Shown here: one piece after another, positions 48,429 to 56,500 of the stretch
How positions within the stretch are numbered: position 1 is the stretch's first letter
How the letters are laid out: each line of letters starts with the position of its first letter
Assembly (NCBI GenBank): GCA_964030475.1
Contig: CAXIPT010000001.1
Location: forward strand, 4,482,804 to 4,546,803
Reading direction: 5' to 3'
Origin: Tethya wilhelma
Taxonomy: Eukaryota > Porifera > Demospongiae > Tethyida > Tethyidae
Length of the DNA: 64,000 nt
Translations under genes and position numbers: made by a program
Notes under the pieces: generated by a model
What the model saw: only the letters and a program-made list of their open reading frames with translations
Databases searched by the model: none
Told to the model about the DNA's origin: nothing

Positions 48429-50122
48429 GACACAATTTAGCAACTGTCAAGATAGATTCTTAATCCAACAACAGATGAGTACCCACACAGTACATACATA
48501 CATACATTGTATGATAAGTAACACACACTAAGGAAATGCACATATGTGAAACGAAAGTCAGTATAACATACCATAAAAGGGATACTCTCTGGCAGGCCAC
48601 TGAGAGTGGAGACCATCATACCTGTGGAAGTAAAATTGCTCCTTGTGAACAAATTACTCAATTTAACTATCAAAGAATATAAGTACCTAATACTCTTGCA
48701 ACCTGCCGAGTGTTGATCAGAGCTTTACCATAGTCCTTCAAGATGTCCAACATGTCTTGCTTTCTACAATAAAAAGCAATCAGGTGTGAAATCTAGGTAC
48801 AACAAAAACAGCAATAAAATAATGTTGTCAGCTAACTTACGATGCAGTTGCTGCATAACCAATCTCTTTAATGACATCAGCCAGGTGTATCGACGACTAT
48901 GTATGAAAACAGAACACACAATGAACATATCAAACCACCTAGAGTACATACTAACATGCTACCAGTCACAGTCAACCTACCACGGAGGAAGGGAGGGACA
49001 CTGATACAGGTATCAACCTGAAGTAGAGGGAAAAGTATGAATGCCACTCGTGAATATCAGGCCCATGCTACCTACGCACCTGTCTTCGGTGATGTCCTGC
49101 TGCTCTCTGTAGAGGAGAGGGGCCAGGACAACAGGGACCCTCTCACGAGGGAAATCACGTCGAAGAGTCTGGACAAACGTCTCTATACTCTCGTTAGAGA
49201 CACCGACGTCATCTTCAGAGCCTTGGAGAAGATGAGACAAGAGAAGGTGGAGCACTTCAATGGCCACATCACCAAAACCACCCTCCAGTCCTGAGCTGAG
49301 GTCTATACAGGCAGGACATGTTTTATCAACCACTACAAATACATTTTAAAAAGGTACACAGCACAGTAGGAAGGGATAGCTACACTTACCTGAGTATGAT
49401 CTTACAAGCTCTGGAAGTTTACTCTTCAGATGTTGAAAAGCTGAGCAAGGAGATTTACATACGAACATACATACTTACAACAATTGTAACATCACAATAC
49501 ACAATATTTACCATGACTCTGTAAGTCTGTGTCAGTGGAGACAGTCAAACCGAGAGCAAACACAACCTCTTGGACTCGAGTCAGTTTGAGCACCTTGGCA
49601 ACCTGGCTAAGCATCTGCTGGGATGGCCGCAAGCTCTGAAAACAGACAGGAAAATTTAGAAACATTTATCGTATACAATGGCAACAAAATGACTACCTTG
49701 GAGTCTTGGGATTCAAAGGCATAGCAGAGAATGGAGACAAAGTCAGGCTTTGTGATGAGAGTGTTGGCCTCTTGCATGAGCAGTTGGAGCTGCTGGCCAT
49801 CTTTACCAGAACTCCGACCCTCGGTAGAGAAGTCCACGGAGGAGACTAGGCAACGAAACAAGTGTTTATCTGCTTCTGGACCATATATTTCAACCACCTA
49901 CAGCAGTGAATGTGAAATGTACATTGTATACTTACGTGCCAGCTAATTTTAATAGGAAGCTTAGAGGTGTGCTTTATTTGGAAACCGAACCACACATAAA
50001 ACGATTGAAGTTGGCTATACCTTGGCGATTTCTGCACAATTGGTCCTGTAATTCTTCTTAGTAATGTTTGCCACGAGAGAAGACAGGTGGGAGAGGGCGT
50101 AGCATCTTGGAGATAACGACAT
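20577..50122 (-). CDS. CNOT1: CNOT1, scaffold of the CCR4-NOT deadenylase (lacking the MIF4G exons)
   Basis: CNOT1 holds together the CCR4-NOT complex that shortens mRNA poly(A) tails. Start [21 protein letters not shown] (ATG 50120-50122; exon 1 50122-50021, exon 2 49898-49697). N-terminal HEAT exons run to about 46900 (e.g. [26 protein letters not shown]). Then come a Pro/Gly/Ser/Gln linker (46722-46322, 37588-37412), the TTP-binding-type helical block (37334-36727; [31 protein letters not shown]), further linkers (36380-33070), and exon 32902-32760 ending [11 protein letters not shown]. The next exon, at 32644, begins [20 protein letters not shown] inside the DUF3819 (CNOT9-binding) region. 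The known intervening CAF1-binding MIF4G domain is absent. The remaining exons run to 28390, and after a 5.85-kb intron the NOT1 C-terminal domain runs from 22535 to the stop (20577-20579). Introns hold three other genes. Confidence 0.92.
22538..22562. repeat. (GT)n microsatellite at a CNOT1 3' splice site
   Basis: On the minus strand this is a CA repeat running directly into the CAG acceptor of the CNOT1 exon that starts at 22535. Confidence 0.85.
22663..24995 (+). CDS. Death domain-TRAF fusion protein 1 (Death, two RING/TRAF-type zinc-finger modules, coiled coil, MATH)
   Basis: Six exons with matching phases: 22663-22983, 23066-23166, 23231-23570, 23644-about 23739, about 23782-24091 and 24220-24995. 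The N-terminus is a Death-fold domain (LRNK-type helix reads [20 protein letters not shown], later [20 protein letters not shown]). A basic linker follows. The first zinc module has [19 protein letters not shown] and [12 protein letters not shown], then a TRAF-type finger ([19 protein letters not shown]). The second module reads [19 protein letters not shown] and [21 protein letters not shown]. Then come a short coiled coil ([17 protein letters not shown]) and a MATH/TRAF-C domain ([20 protein letters not shown], ending KPWLIS). TRAFs are ubiquitin-ligase adaptors downstream of Death-domain receptors; here both parts appear in one chain. It lies inside a CNOT1 intron on the opposite strand. 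The fourth-exon donor is the least certain boundary. Confidence 0.78.
24165..24207. repeat. (CA)n microsatellite in a Death-TRAF intron
   Basis: CA repeat ending 12 bases before the TTTTGTCACCAG acceptor of the last exon of Death-TRAF gene 1. Confidence 0.9.
25331..25338 (+). promoter_or_regulatory. Possible TATA box of Death-TRAF gene 2
   Basis: TATATATA about 110 bases upstream of the ATG at 25444. The distance allows a short 5' UTR. Confidence 0.35.
25444..28123 (+). CDS. Death domain-TRAF fusion protein 2, with duplicated zinc-finger cassette and an in-frame stop
   Basis: Paralogue of the gene at 22663. The Death-like exon 25444-about 25712 ([38 protein letters not shown]) is followed by basic linkers. 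Zinc-finger exon 1 is about 26115-26436 ([19 protein letters not shown], then [19 protein letters not shown]) and is followed by a Ser/Thr/Pro linker. A second copy of the linker and zinc-finger exon follows (26944-27266), then another linker, then the MATH exon about 27630-28123 ([18 protein letters not shown], ending [14 protein letters not shown]). The second zinc-finger exon has TGA at 26980-26982 where copy 1 has CGA. Full-length translation therefore needs skipping of the second cassette, or the gene is a recent pseudogene, or the stop is polymorphic. It lacks the second zinc module type of paralogue 1. Confidence 0.7.
25979..26700 (+). repeat. Duplicated exon cassette, copy 1
   Basis: Linker exon, zinc-finger exon and Ser/Thr/Pro linker exon. 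The same order recurs at 26812-27555 (copy 2), offset about 833 bp, including intron sequence. The cassette starts and ends in phase 0. Confidence 0.85.
26812..27555 (+). repeat. Duplicated exon cassette, copy 2 (carries a nonsense codon)
   Basis: Matches 25979-26700 with scattered changes, including the C-to-T change that makes TGA at 26980-26982. Because the cassette is phase 0 at both ends, skipping it whole would restore the reading frame. Confidence 0.85.
29171..29230. repeat. (GA)n microsatellite at a CNOT1 3' splice site
   Basis: On the minus strand it is a long CT tract leading into the TAG acceptor of the exon starting CTCTGCTCAG, serving as its pyrimidine tract. Confidence 0.9.
30402..30435. 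repeat. (GT)n microsatellite at a CNOT1 3' splice site
   Basis: CA repeat on the minus strand that runs into CAG before the exon [14 protein letters not shown]. Confidence 0.9.
31969..32018. repeat. (CA)n microsatellite just inside a CNOT1 intron
   Basis: On the minus strand it is a GT repeat starting about 17 bases after the donor GTTAGG of the exon ending MDKRLAE. Confidence 0.9.
32645..32759 (-). other. 115-bp CNOT1 intron at the site of the missing MIF4G exons
   Basis: Donor GTGTTA follows the codons for NLQEK, and acceptor TTTGTAG precedes the codons for DFSLDPD. Both sides are phase 0. In other animals about 300 residues, including the whole CAF1/CNOT7-binding MIF4G domain, lie between these two points. 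Confidence 0.75.
32908..32938. repeat. (GT)n microsatellite at a CNOT1 3' splice site
   Basis: CA repeat on the minus strand ending in CAG immediately before the exon [13 protein letters not shown]. Confidence 0.9.
33790..35180. repeat. Diverged tandem repeat within a CNOT1 intron
   Basis: The segment starting agtggtacacttgcaggtca occurs at about 33793 and 34569, with a third, shorter copy at about 35159. Later blocks also repeat in order (ccttagtgtaacagtgtcct at 34139 and 34757; aggctttgacat or aggctttgatat at 34301 and 34940). Unit length is 590-780 bp and no coding capacity was recognised. Confidence 0.75.
38566..39145. mobile_element. About 580-bp non-autonomous DNA transposon-like element
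   Basis: Ends are inverted repeats: left GTTAAGGGCGCTCTCTCACG, right CGTGAGAGAGCACCTTTAA followed by TAC. The interior has no recognisable transposase. The minus-strand open frame at 38861-39100 lies inside and is probably not a gene. Confidence 0.6.
39727..45162 (+). CDS. Giant beta-helix repeat, multi-TM surface protein (intronless, 1811 aa)
   Basis: Signal peptide ([18 protein letters not shown]), then a conserved start ([20 protein letters not shown]). Roughly residues 180-700 hold some fifteen repeats of 30-36 residues with the pattern [20 protein letters not shown]...GGAVYA, each rung ending GGA(V/I), as in right-handed beta-helix (pectin-lyase/POMP-like) proteins; they are rich in N-glycosylation sites. 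More divergent GG(A/G)I repeats continue to about 950. A Cys-containing juxtamembrane segment ([21 protein letters not shown]) leads into about nine hydrophobic segments from residue 1300 (e.g. [40 protein letters not shown]) and a long acidic/Gln-rich cytoplasmic tail. Likely a plasma-membrane receptor or adhesion protein. No introns, and nested inside CNOT1, which suggests retroposition or family spread by duplication; ligand and function unknown. Confidence 0.85.
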   Translation: MTVKVISLLSLLVLTSAETYYVTPSSNTPCPEEGVPCFTLSQYADKPSNYFPSNTTLILLPGKHSLDSELYIGNVSVFSIESSTILRSNTTITCYHSARFIFATISVVSMRGIALFGCVDNEVTRVEEFTMEDCSLDGQGHNGTGLLLVEVSTANIMTSSFFSNTNSAVTLINNTIGIIISENIFQNNTVHANGGAVYAFFSPNITIVNSSLNNNRVTGNSGGGAVYAESSPNIIIVNSSLNNNTATGDYVAGGAVYTKSSPNITIVNSSLNVNTVIGDYSGSGGAVYAESSPNVTIVHSSLNNNTVTGDHGAGGAVLANSSPNITIVCSSLNNNTATGDYVAGGAVYTKLSPNITIANSSLNVNTVIGDYSGSGGAIYAESSPNVTIVHSSLNNNTVTGDHGAGGALLADSSPNITILNSSLNKNTVAGNNGSGGAVLADSSPNITIISCSLNNNTATGGYAVGGAVFATSSPNFFLINSKLNNNTVTVGGGAVYTFASPNITIISSSLNSNTVIGEQAGVGGAVYAESSPNVNITNSSLNKNTVTVTSSQFNGFGGAVAVIKSPSITIVNSIINTNTVTGDIGGSGGAIYVKSSPNAIIANSIINNNTLTGKSGYGGAVYADSNPSITIVNSTINNNTIIEEFGLGGGVYAHKRTNIIIINSSLNSNTVIGKNGWGGAVVCAEESFISVAHCIFTGNNAREGSVLYLILATLNCSGFLTIQNNVANTSKSLLYATQSTLLFSGNSTFSNNYGSLLFYFSEVIFTGYTNIKNSNTSTDGGAISAFQSNIIVTETGGVNLTHNRAIKGGAIAVTESKLYAYGETTISHNSASQSGGGIYAYQSELNFKNWITISRNHARTRGGGIHAISSTTRLSDGSKTYIVNNFAERGGGMYSEVSSTVYLLKSKAECPNSDACNSNRSEWISLQLNNNIANFGGAIYIADDTTSTVCHVTPYKINTNNQCFIQVLYSISNSFLIEGNSADIINYRNIYFSNNSAVIAGDAVYGGLLDRCEVSPIAETVQNYLLSSSSVTSISYILNITNLEQQDFNSNKTVSSDPVRICFCKFDQVDCSYQPQPVYIRKGGKFKVSLVAVDHTNNSVAISTTGVPNIHAYVSIEAELGEGESIQQTNGDGSCTDLVYSILTLHNSEELHLYADGPCKDAGISIANLTVNIAPCPIGFKDTGLRCECDPILYSTYKLISNCSIDSEKVQRKGNVWFAYVNTTEHQGFILHQYCTYDYCHPADKNISVNLNIENGANELCAYNRSGKLCGSCEDGLSLSLGSSRCRQCSNNWLAMLILFALAGIVLIIFILKVNFVVAEGTFNALILYANIFAANRAIFFPHDKTKILSVFIAWLNLDFGFETCFYNGMDGYAKTWLQLAFPLYVISLVVAIITISDHSTRFGMLFVGKNPIATLATLILLSYSKLLHTIISALQPTTLKYTDGSSELVWLVDANVPYLSAKHIPLFITALLIVMVGTAFTLILFAWQWLVQYSERRPLRWIIGNTKVISIMDAYHNPYNKDHRYWIGLLFLVRIVLYLVSAVNVLGDPHINLLSIAIVVGGILILQIIITEWKNSFIHKKRRNNLLDIISLLNLVALNASTFYFRNDEDRQNVVAYISTSIAFATFLAILAYHVYQFVLNKCFQRITLNVLPLQRAHIQSNENMLPDTQDSDEELIQVSETVVDALPEPMDTISLTEDEEMNGDHCGLAEELLTTETSIPVSLNEMTQPRQNDPSFLNTTTSMDTLTTLGETELTTLISQDKNKQDRPIQDQLNQAMNDQDGPFQVVMETSSFQEEDYQSEDENTLLLK
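40420..40965 (+). repeat. Two near-identical 273-bp units in the beta-helix coding region
   Basis: The coding stretch containing caaccggtgattacgtagct at about 40463 recurs at about 40736, offset 273 bp (91 codons, about three helix rungs), with only a few differences. This is a recent in-frame internal duplication. Confidence 0.85.
45278..45934. repeat. Direct and inverted repeats 3' of the beta-helix gene
   Basis: A roughly 72-bp segment (ggcctacaagcatcacacat...) at 45279 recurs at 45583. In addition 45659-45692 (gctattttcctcc...aaggattta) is inverted at 45901-45934. Probably remnants of a foldback element; a TA repeat at about 45386-45400 lies between. Confidence 0.7.
46036..46205. mobile_element. 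Short MITE-like repeat
   Basis: About 170 bp starting GGGAAATTGCTAAAAATTTT and ending near GGCAAAAATTTCCCGAT, with imperfect inverted ends and internal motifs TTAATTTTTGC and TTAATTTTCGCCAC. A related sequence (GCCAAATTTAATTCTTGCC) is at about 38011. Confidence 0.5.
48370..48425. repeat. (GA)n microsatellite at a CNOT1 3' splice site
   Basis: Minus-strand CT repeat that ends in CTCAG directly before the exon [18 protein letters not shown]. Confidence 0.9.
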
Positions 50123-50584
50123 ATTGAGCAATTCCTCCCTTCAGCCCACCCCCTAACTCAAATCACGGAGACCTGGAGAGCTGGAGCTTTCTTGGAACAG
50201 CTCGGAAGATGTATAAAGCCTCTTCTGTTGGATGATAAATGATTTAAAAGAGGCGGCACAGTAGGCTAGCATACCAACATCAAGTGCCAGGCGGCTTTGA
50301 ATCAACCACGATATCAATGTGCTTGACTTACCGTAATTTCTTTATTTCATTTATACGATGCGGGCAATTTCAAAATTTCCATCTGACTACAACACAGCAG
50401 CTATGATCTCAAGGTAAATACATGTATATATCTGTTGTTTCTCTCTTGTCTAGCGTGTGTCACACCTTGCTCAACAAAATACAATTCAACTTCTTCTTTT
50501 TCCTTCTCTGTATTCTACAGAACACATACATAAATAAGTGTCAGACTCGTAGGGGAGTACCCTCATTTGTTCCACACATATTAA
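50123..50584. promoter_or_regulatory. Divergent intergenic region between CNOT1 and the SPRY-array gene
   Basis: 462 bp between the two start codons, which read outward. It presumably holds both promoters; I saw no strong TATA box. It includes pyrimidine-rich stretches near 50490-50515, so a 5' UTR intron of the SPRY gene (donor GTAAAT at about 50412, acceptor CTACAG at 50515-50520) is possible. Confidence 0.45.
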
Positions 50585-53500
50585 ATGCCTACTCGAAGAA
50601 TAGCCCAAAGCAAGGCTGCTACTGCCTTGCAGCAGATGAAAGCAGAGTACAATGCTGTGTGGAATGTAGTAGATTCAACCAACATATCTCATGATGGTCA
50701 CGGGGCTTACAGCTATGCAGGAGCTGGTGGGAGTAGTGAGAAGGACATTGGGACCATCAGGACACACAAACCTCTTGACCCTTACCAAAAGGGAGGCATT
50801 TCATCTTTTGAAATCACTATCGTTGACACTGGTAAGGATATTCATGTTCACAGTACATAGTACTGTATATGAAAGTTAGACTTACATCTCCAAACTTATT
50901 ATTGTACTTAGGAAATTATTAGGCATCATCACCTTCTTTGTCTATGCTATACAAGCAAGCATTTTACCTGTCCACATGGGCATAGTCTTCTGTAATATGA
51001 TAAGCTATCAATTATATATAATTGATTATCTTGAAATAGGTGAACGTAACTACATAGCTCTCGGAGTGTGTGACAAGTCCTACCCCACTCACCTTCTCCC
51101 TGGCTGGGAGGAGACCTCCGTTGCATTTCACACGGACGAGGGAATGCTCTTCAACTCCTCAGACAATGCTACACCTCTTTATCAACCCGGTCAAAATGGA
51201 GACACAATCAAATGCTCCGTGACAATCTGCTTGGAGCACTCAAACCAGGTGGAGGTCAGATTTTATCGAAACGACAAGAGAATTGCCGCCCTCACTACCC
51301 ACCTGCCTCCTGGTGGGTTGTACGGAGTCATCGGGATGATGAGCAAAGGGGAAAAGATCTCCCTCTCTCCCCCCCTCACCTCGACCCGGCTAGGCTTCAG
51401 TACACTCTGGGAGATTAGCACACCACACACAATCACGCACATCGGCAATGGAATATGTGCCTATTCCGGTCCTGGTAACTTCGTGGACGATTCAATAGGG
51501 ACAGTCCGTCAGAAGCAGGCCATCGATCCCACCAGTGCCATTATCACTAGCCGGTCATTTGAAGTGAAGATCATTGACCCGGGTGAGCACAGGTACATTG
51601 CTATAGGAGTTGTGAGTCAGTCCTACCCTGTTAACATGCTGCCCGGCTGGGAGAACACATCTGTTGGTTACCATGCTGACAACGGCAGTCTCTTTCACAG
51701 CTGCGAGGATGGCCAACCGACCGACCATCCTTGCAATAAAGGTGACGTAATGCGGTGTACTGTGGAGGCCATTGATGGTAGCGCAAAACAAGTGAAGGTG
51801 CTGTTTCACAAGAACGAGGTGCCAGTCGGTCAGGTCACAGCCTGGACACCTCAGTCGGGATTCTTTTTCTGTTTTGGGATGATGAGCAAAAAGGAGAAGA
51901 TTCAAGTACTCCTTCCCGAGATCACGACCCCTTATACGACACCAAAGGTGCAGTTTGACGACATTTGGCAGTTGATGGGTCCACATATGGAGCACAGAGG
52001 AGAGGGGGTGTGTCACTATGTTGGAGAAGGAGGCGTGGACTATGTTGGTTCAATTCGTTCGAGACTTCCACTCAATCCGTTCGGCACTGATAATGCATTC
52101 GAAGTGAAAGTCATCAATCCCGGTGAGAATTGCTACATAGCCCTCGGAGTGTGCAGTGTAGACTATCCCATAACCAAACTGCCCGGCTGGGAGGAGCTCT
52201 CCGTTGGCTTTCACACTGACGACGGTATGATTCACAGCTCTGAAGGAGAGAAGGCCACTAACTTCAAGTGCCGACAAGGTGACGTGGTCGGTTGTAGCAT
52301 TGAGCCAGTGGATGGATCCGACAAACAAGTGCACGTCTTCTTCCACAGAAATGGGGTCCTGGGAGGTAAGGCCATCTTCTGGAAGCCCAAAGAAGGTGGA
52401 GTTCTAGCTCAGATCAGCTGTATGAGCAGAGGTGAGGTGATCCAAATAGCCTCTCCACGTATGGAGCCATCATCACTGAAGGCGGACCTACCTGCGTTTA
52501 GAGGACCAGAACGATTTGCTTCAATCCCCGATGTGTCCACTCAGGAGCCTGTGCCAGCCTTCAGGAAGGTGTTCTCTCAGCCAGTGATGGATCCCACTGA
52601 TGACCCATCAGCACAAGAGAGAGATCAACCAAGAGTAGATCAACCAAGAGTGAAAATTACTCCTAAAGGTCATCCCCCTCCACCTTTACCAGAACTTCTC
52701 TCACAACCAACAGAAGAGCAGTTAGAGTTTTTCAGGAGAGCGTATGCATACAAGAGTACGTTGATGGAACAGATGCATCGCCACTTGTTTCAGCACGCTT
52801 TTCCAGGTCACCATTACGATCCACACCATCATGGCTTGCTTCCAAATGATCCCCACCTCACGCTCCTTCACTCTCAACCTCAGCCTGGCAGCACGCAACC
52901 TGGCTTGAGGCAGGAACCGACCCCCACTAAATCATTCACACTACCCCGTGTCGGTGATCCGAGCAAGTCATACCCTCCAGCTGCTACCAAACCCAAGCTA
53001 GTCCCTCAGATATCGGAACCACTGGGTCACACTCCCCCGGTCTATGCAGAACAGGTGAGCATTGCCTCGTCTGCTTCTGATACAATGGCCCCTGACGACC
53101 ATCCAGATCACGGTGAACAACTGAAAATACCTTCAAAGGAAGCTGTTAAGATTAACGAAACACTTCCTCCTGTTAAGAGTGTTTCTCCTCTCTTGTTGGC
53201 AACATATAACGCTCCCTCAAATGAGTCAATGAAAGAAGACAAACTGACTCCTTCCAAAGCCTCATCTCTGAAGTCTCTTCATGACGATGAGTCACAAAGG
53301 ATCGAGAATGAGAAGTCAGGTGATGATCAGGTGACCACAGGTGGAGAACAAGAGCAACACGTCCCTCCCAGTAGCCAACCAGACCTCGCTTATACAACTA
53401 CCAAGGAATCACCTAAATATTTGTCTGGTGTGCCAACTCTAGAGTCTGCTGATCTGTCAGAAGTACGTAGAGTGCGACAGCCTTCCATAACCAACCCTCA

Positions 53501-56500
53501 AGATCAACCCGCTGTCATACCCATTGAAGACAACAAGACTTTCAAAATCTTACACAACATTGAAGCTACCAGTGACGGTGAAGGCGATTCGTTCATTTGC
53601 ACTATTCCTGCCGAAGCACCTGGCAGTGCCTTTGCTGTGTACAGACGTCCCCTCACTGAAAAGATCCCGTACTTTGAGGTGAAAATCGAGCACATCGGTC
53701 CCAATGGTAACATTGCAGTGGGGCTCATCTGGGATCACTACCCTGTCTTCCATCTCCCCGGGATGCTACAGAGCTCCATTGCTCTGCACACCATCAATGG
53801 CTCCGTGTACATGGGACCCAACGAGGAAGACTGCAAGAAGGTCACCACCGCGTGTGCCGTTGGCGATGTTATTGGATGTAGAGCTCTATTGCAGTACAAG
53901 TCTGAAGTAAACGACCCGCTAAGAAGAAAGCAGGATGAAAATCTCATCAAGGTTGAATTCTACAAGAACGGAGAACTTTTGACGATCGAGAGTGTCTTTC
54001 TTCCTCCTAGTGGGTTCTTACCAGCCGCCAGTTTCACCGGATTCCACACAAGAGTGACTTTGCACCAAAACTACAGGTTGAATCCCGATACATATTTTGA
54101 GTCGCATCCTCTTCCCGAAAACTATAGTAATTTTGTCAACCCTCCTCCTCTTCCAAAGCCAGGTTGGAAGTGCTTGCAGAATTCCCTCATCACTCGAGAG
54201 TCTGACCTGTGTCTTCATCAGCCTCTGTCAGGAGTGCCTGGTGTTGTTCAGTCTCACTTGCCATTTTCGCTTACCGATCCGTATTTCGAGATCACCTTGA
54301 ATTGCTCTATTAGATCATATTCTGTGCTGGCAATTGGAGCACTACCAAAGGCTCTCTCCAACTCCAAGAAACTGATTCCTGGGGAATCTTCCACATCCGT
54401 TGGATTTCTTCCTCTCCTTGGTTTCACCATGAGAAATGGATCAATGTGTGGCACCGTTCCTGAGGTGGTCAGCTCTGCTCTCTATCGGAAGAACACTACC
54501 ATTGGAGTGGGAATCACAAGTAAGACCTTCCACGCTAAAGGCGAGTTGAGCTGCTCATCAAGTAGTAGCAGTATCTTTGAGGAAAAAGTGACCACATTTT
54601 TTACGATAAATGGTCAACAAGTGACCTCAGTTGTTACAGCTCTGCCCAAAGGAGGTCTGTATCCTACGCTAGCCATCGACTCTGACTGTAAACCAGCTAC
54701 CGAATCTTTGGCTTCTCTCTTTTTCCCCAAAACATGGCCTCTAGCTCCAGGTCTCCCTTTTGGGTTTGTACGAGGACCGAAAGATGGCTACATTGTCATA
54801 GACAGCAAGACCATCAAAGACTCTCCCAAGACTGACTCCAGCACCAGTCTGGTGCGAGCTTGCCAAGCAGCTGTACCTCTCTCCACATGCAATTCCTACT
54901 ATGAAGTTCGTATCCTTGATGGTGGCGAGAACTTCTGCATATCAATTGGAGTTGCCTCTTACAACTATATTCTCGATGCTCACCCTGGCTGGAAGAAGTC
55001 TTCACTAGCCTTCCATGCTGACGACGGCCGCTTTTTCCACGATGGTAACCATTACCCTGTGGCCCCTCCTTGCAGGTACCGCGGTGCCCTTCTCGGCTGT
55101 GGGATACGATTCCCTGAAGATGGAAGCATGAAATACGCTGAAGTGTTTTTCACCGTTGATGGCAAGATGGTGGTTAGGAAGTTTGTTGAAGTTCCTAATC
55201 TCGGGTTCTTCCCCACTGTTGGGATGAGAAGCAAGGGAGCAATAATCAGAGTGGAACTCGATGTTCCCGATCCATTTCCCGATCTCACCTTCAGCACAGT
55301 CTTCACCAGTAAAGAGCACATGATAGTGGAAGGTTGTCTCGTTAGATCTGCTGATGAAAGCAAATTTGCCTCTGTTGATTTATTGCCGTCGTACAACTCA
55401 GACAATTTATTGTACTACACGGTTACGCCTCACACAGAGAAGAATGGGTTGATTATGCTGGGTGTGTCGACTCTTGGAGACGGTGAAGAATTCAATGCAG
55501 CTGAAACAGAGGACAAAATGGCCTGTACTCTGAACATCATCACTGGGAAGGTCACCACCTACGATAAGCACTTCCAGTCCAAAGAAACGTGTGCCGCTAA
55601 AGACAGTGCTGTCTTTGGTTGTGGTCTTTATCTCTTTCCTCCTGGGAACACGGCACAGCTGTTCTTCACTGCCGATAATCAGATCATTTTCAGCTCGAGA
55701 ATCGAATTGAAATCCAAGGAACTCAATCCGTTTGTCAGTTTGCTTCAGTCAAGCACCTGTTTGTTGGTCGATGCTTGTGCTCTGTGGCCCAAGCCAACCC
55801 CCATTGGCTATGGTTGGGGAAGACACGCAAACATTAAGCTCGAAAATCAAATGCTCAAACACTCAGCTACACAAATCAAGAAGAAACAACCTGTGGGGTT
55901 TGCTCAATTTGCCACACCTCTCACTCCATCTGATTCCTACTTTGAAGTGGAAGTGTGTTCTAGAGCCCCAAACAAAGCCATTGCTATTGGTTTGGCTTCA
56001 CGACGGTACTCAAACAATTCTTGGGTAGGATGGCATCAAAACTCCATAGCCTACCACCTGGATGACGGCAAGCTCTTCAACACATCAAACCAAGGCCATT
56101 CTTTCGGTCCAAAAGTCTACCCAGGTAATACAGTTGGCTGTGGAATCAGGTTCACCCATATCTCCCACTCTTACGCTGTCAGAGGAGGGGACAAAGTTGA
56201 GGTGTTCTTCACCATCAACGGAGCAGTGTTTGGCACTCGAAAGGTAGATATTCCGTGTGGCGGGTTCTTCCCAACCATCTGTATAGAGTCCCCATCTGAG
56301 TCCATAATGTTCTATAATCACAAAGAGTTCCCTCCCGTATCTACCCTAGTGGACACCCACGATTGGAAAGGTGCGTACAGCGTATGCCAAGCCAACCGAC
56401 AAATCATGCACAGTGGAAAGTACAACAGTGTCACCCACAGTTGCAAACCTAAGGGGTTCTGTCAAGCAAGAAAGCCATTTTCAGACGAGAACCCTTATTT

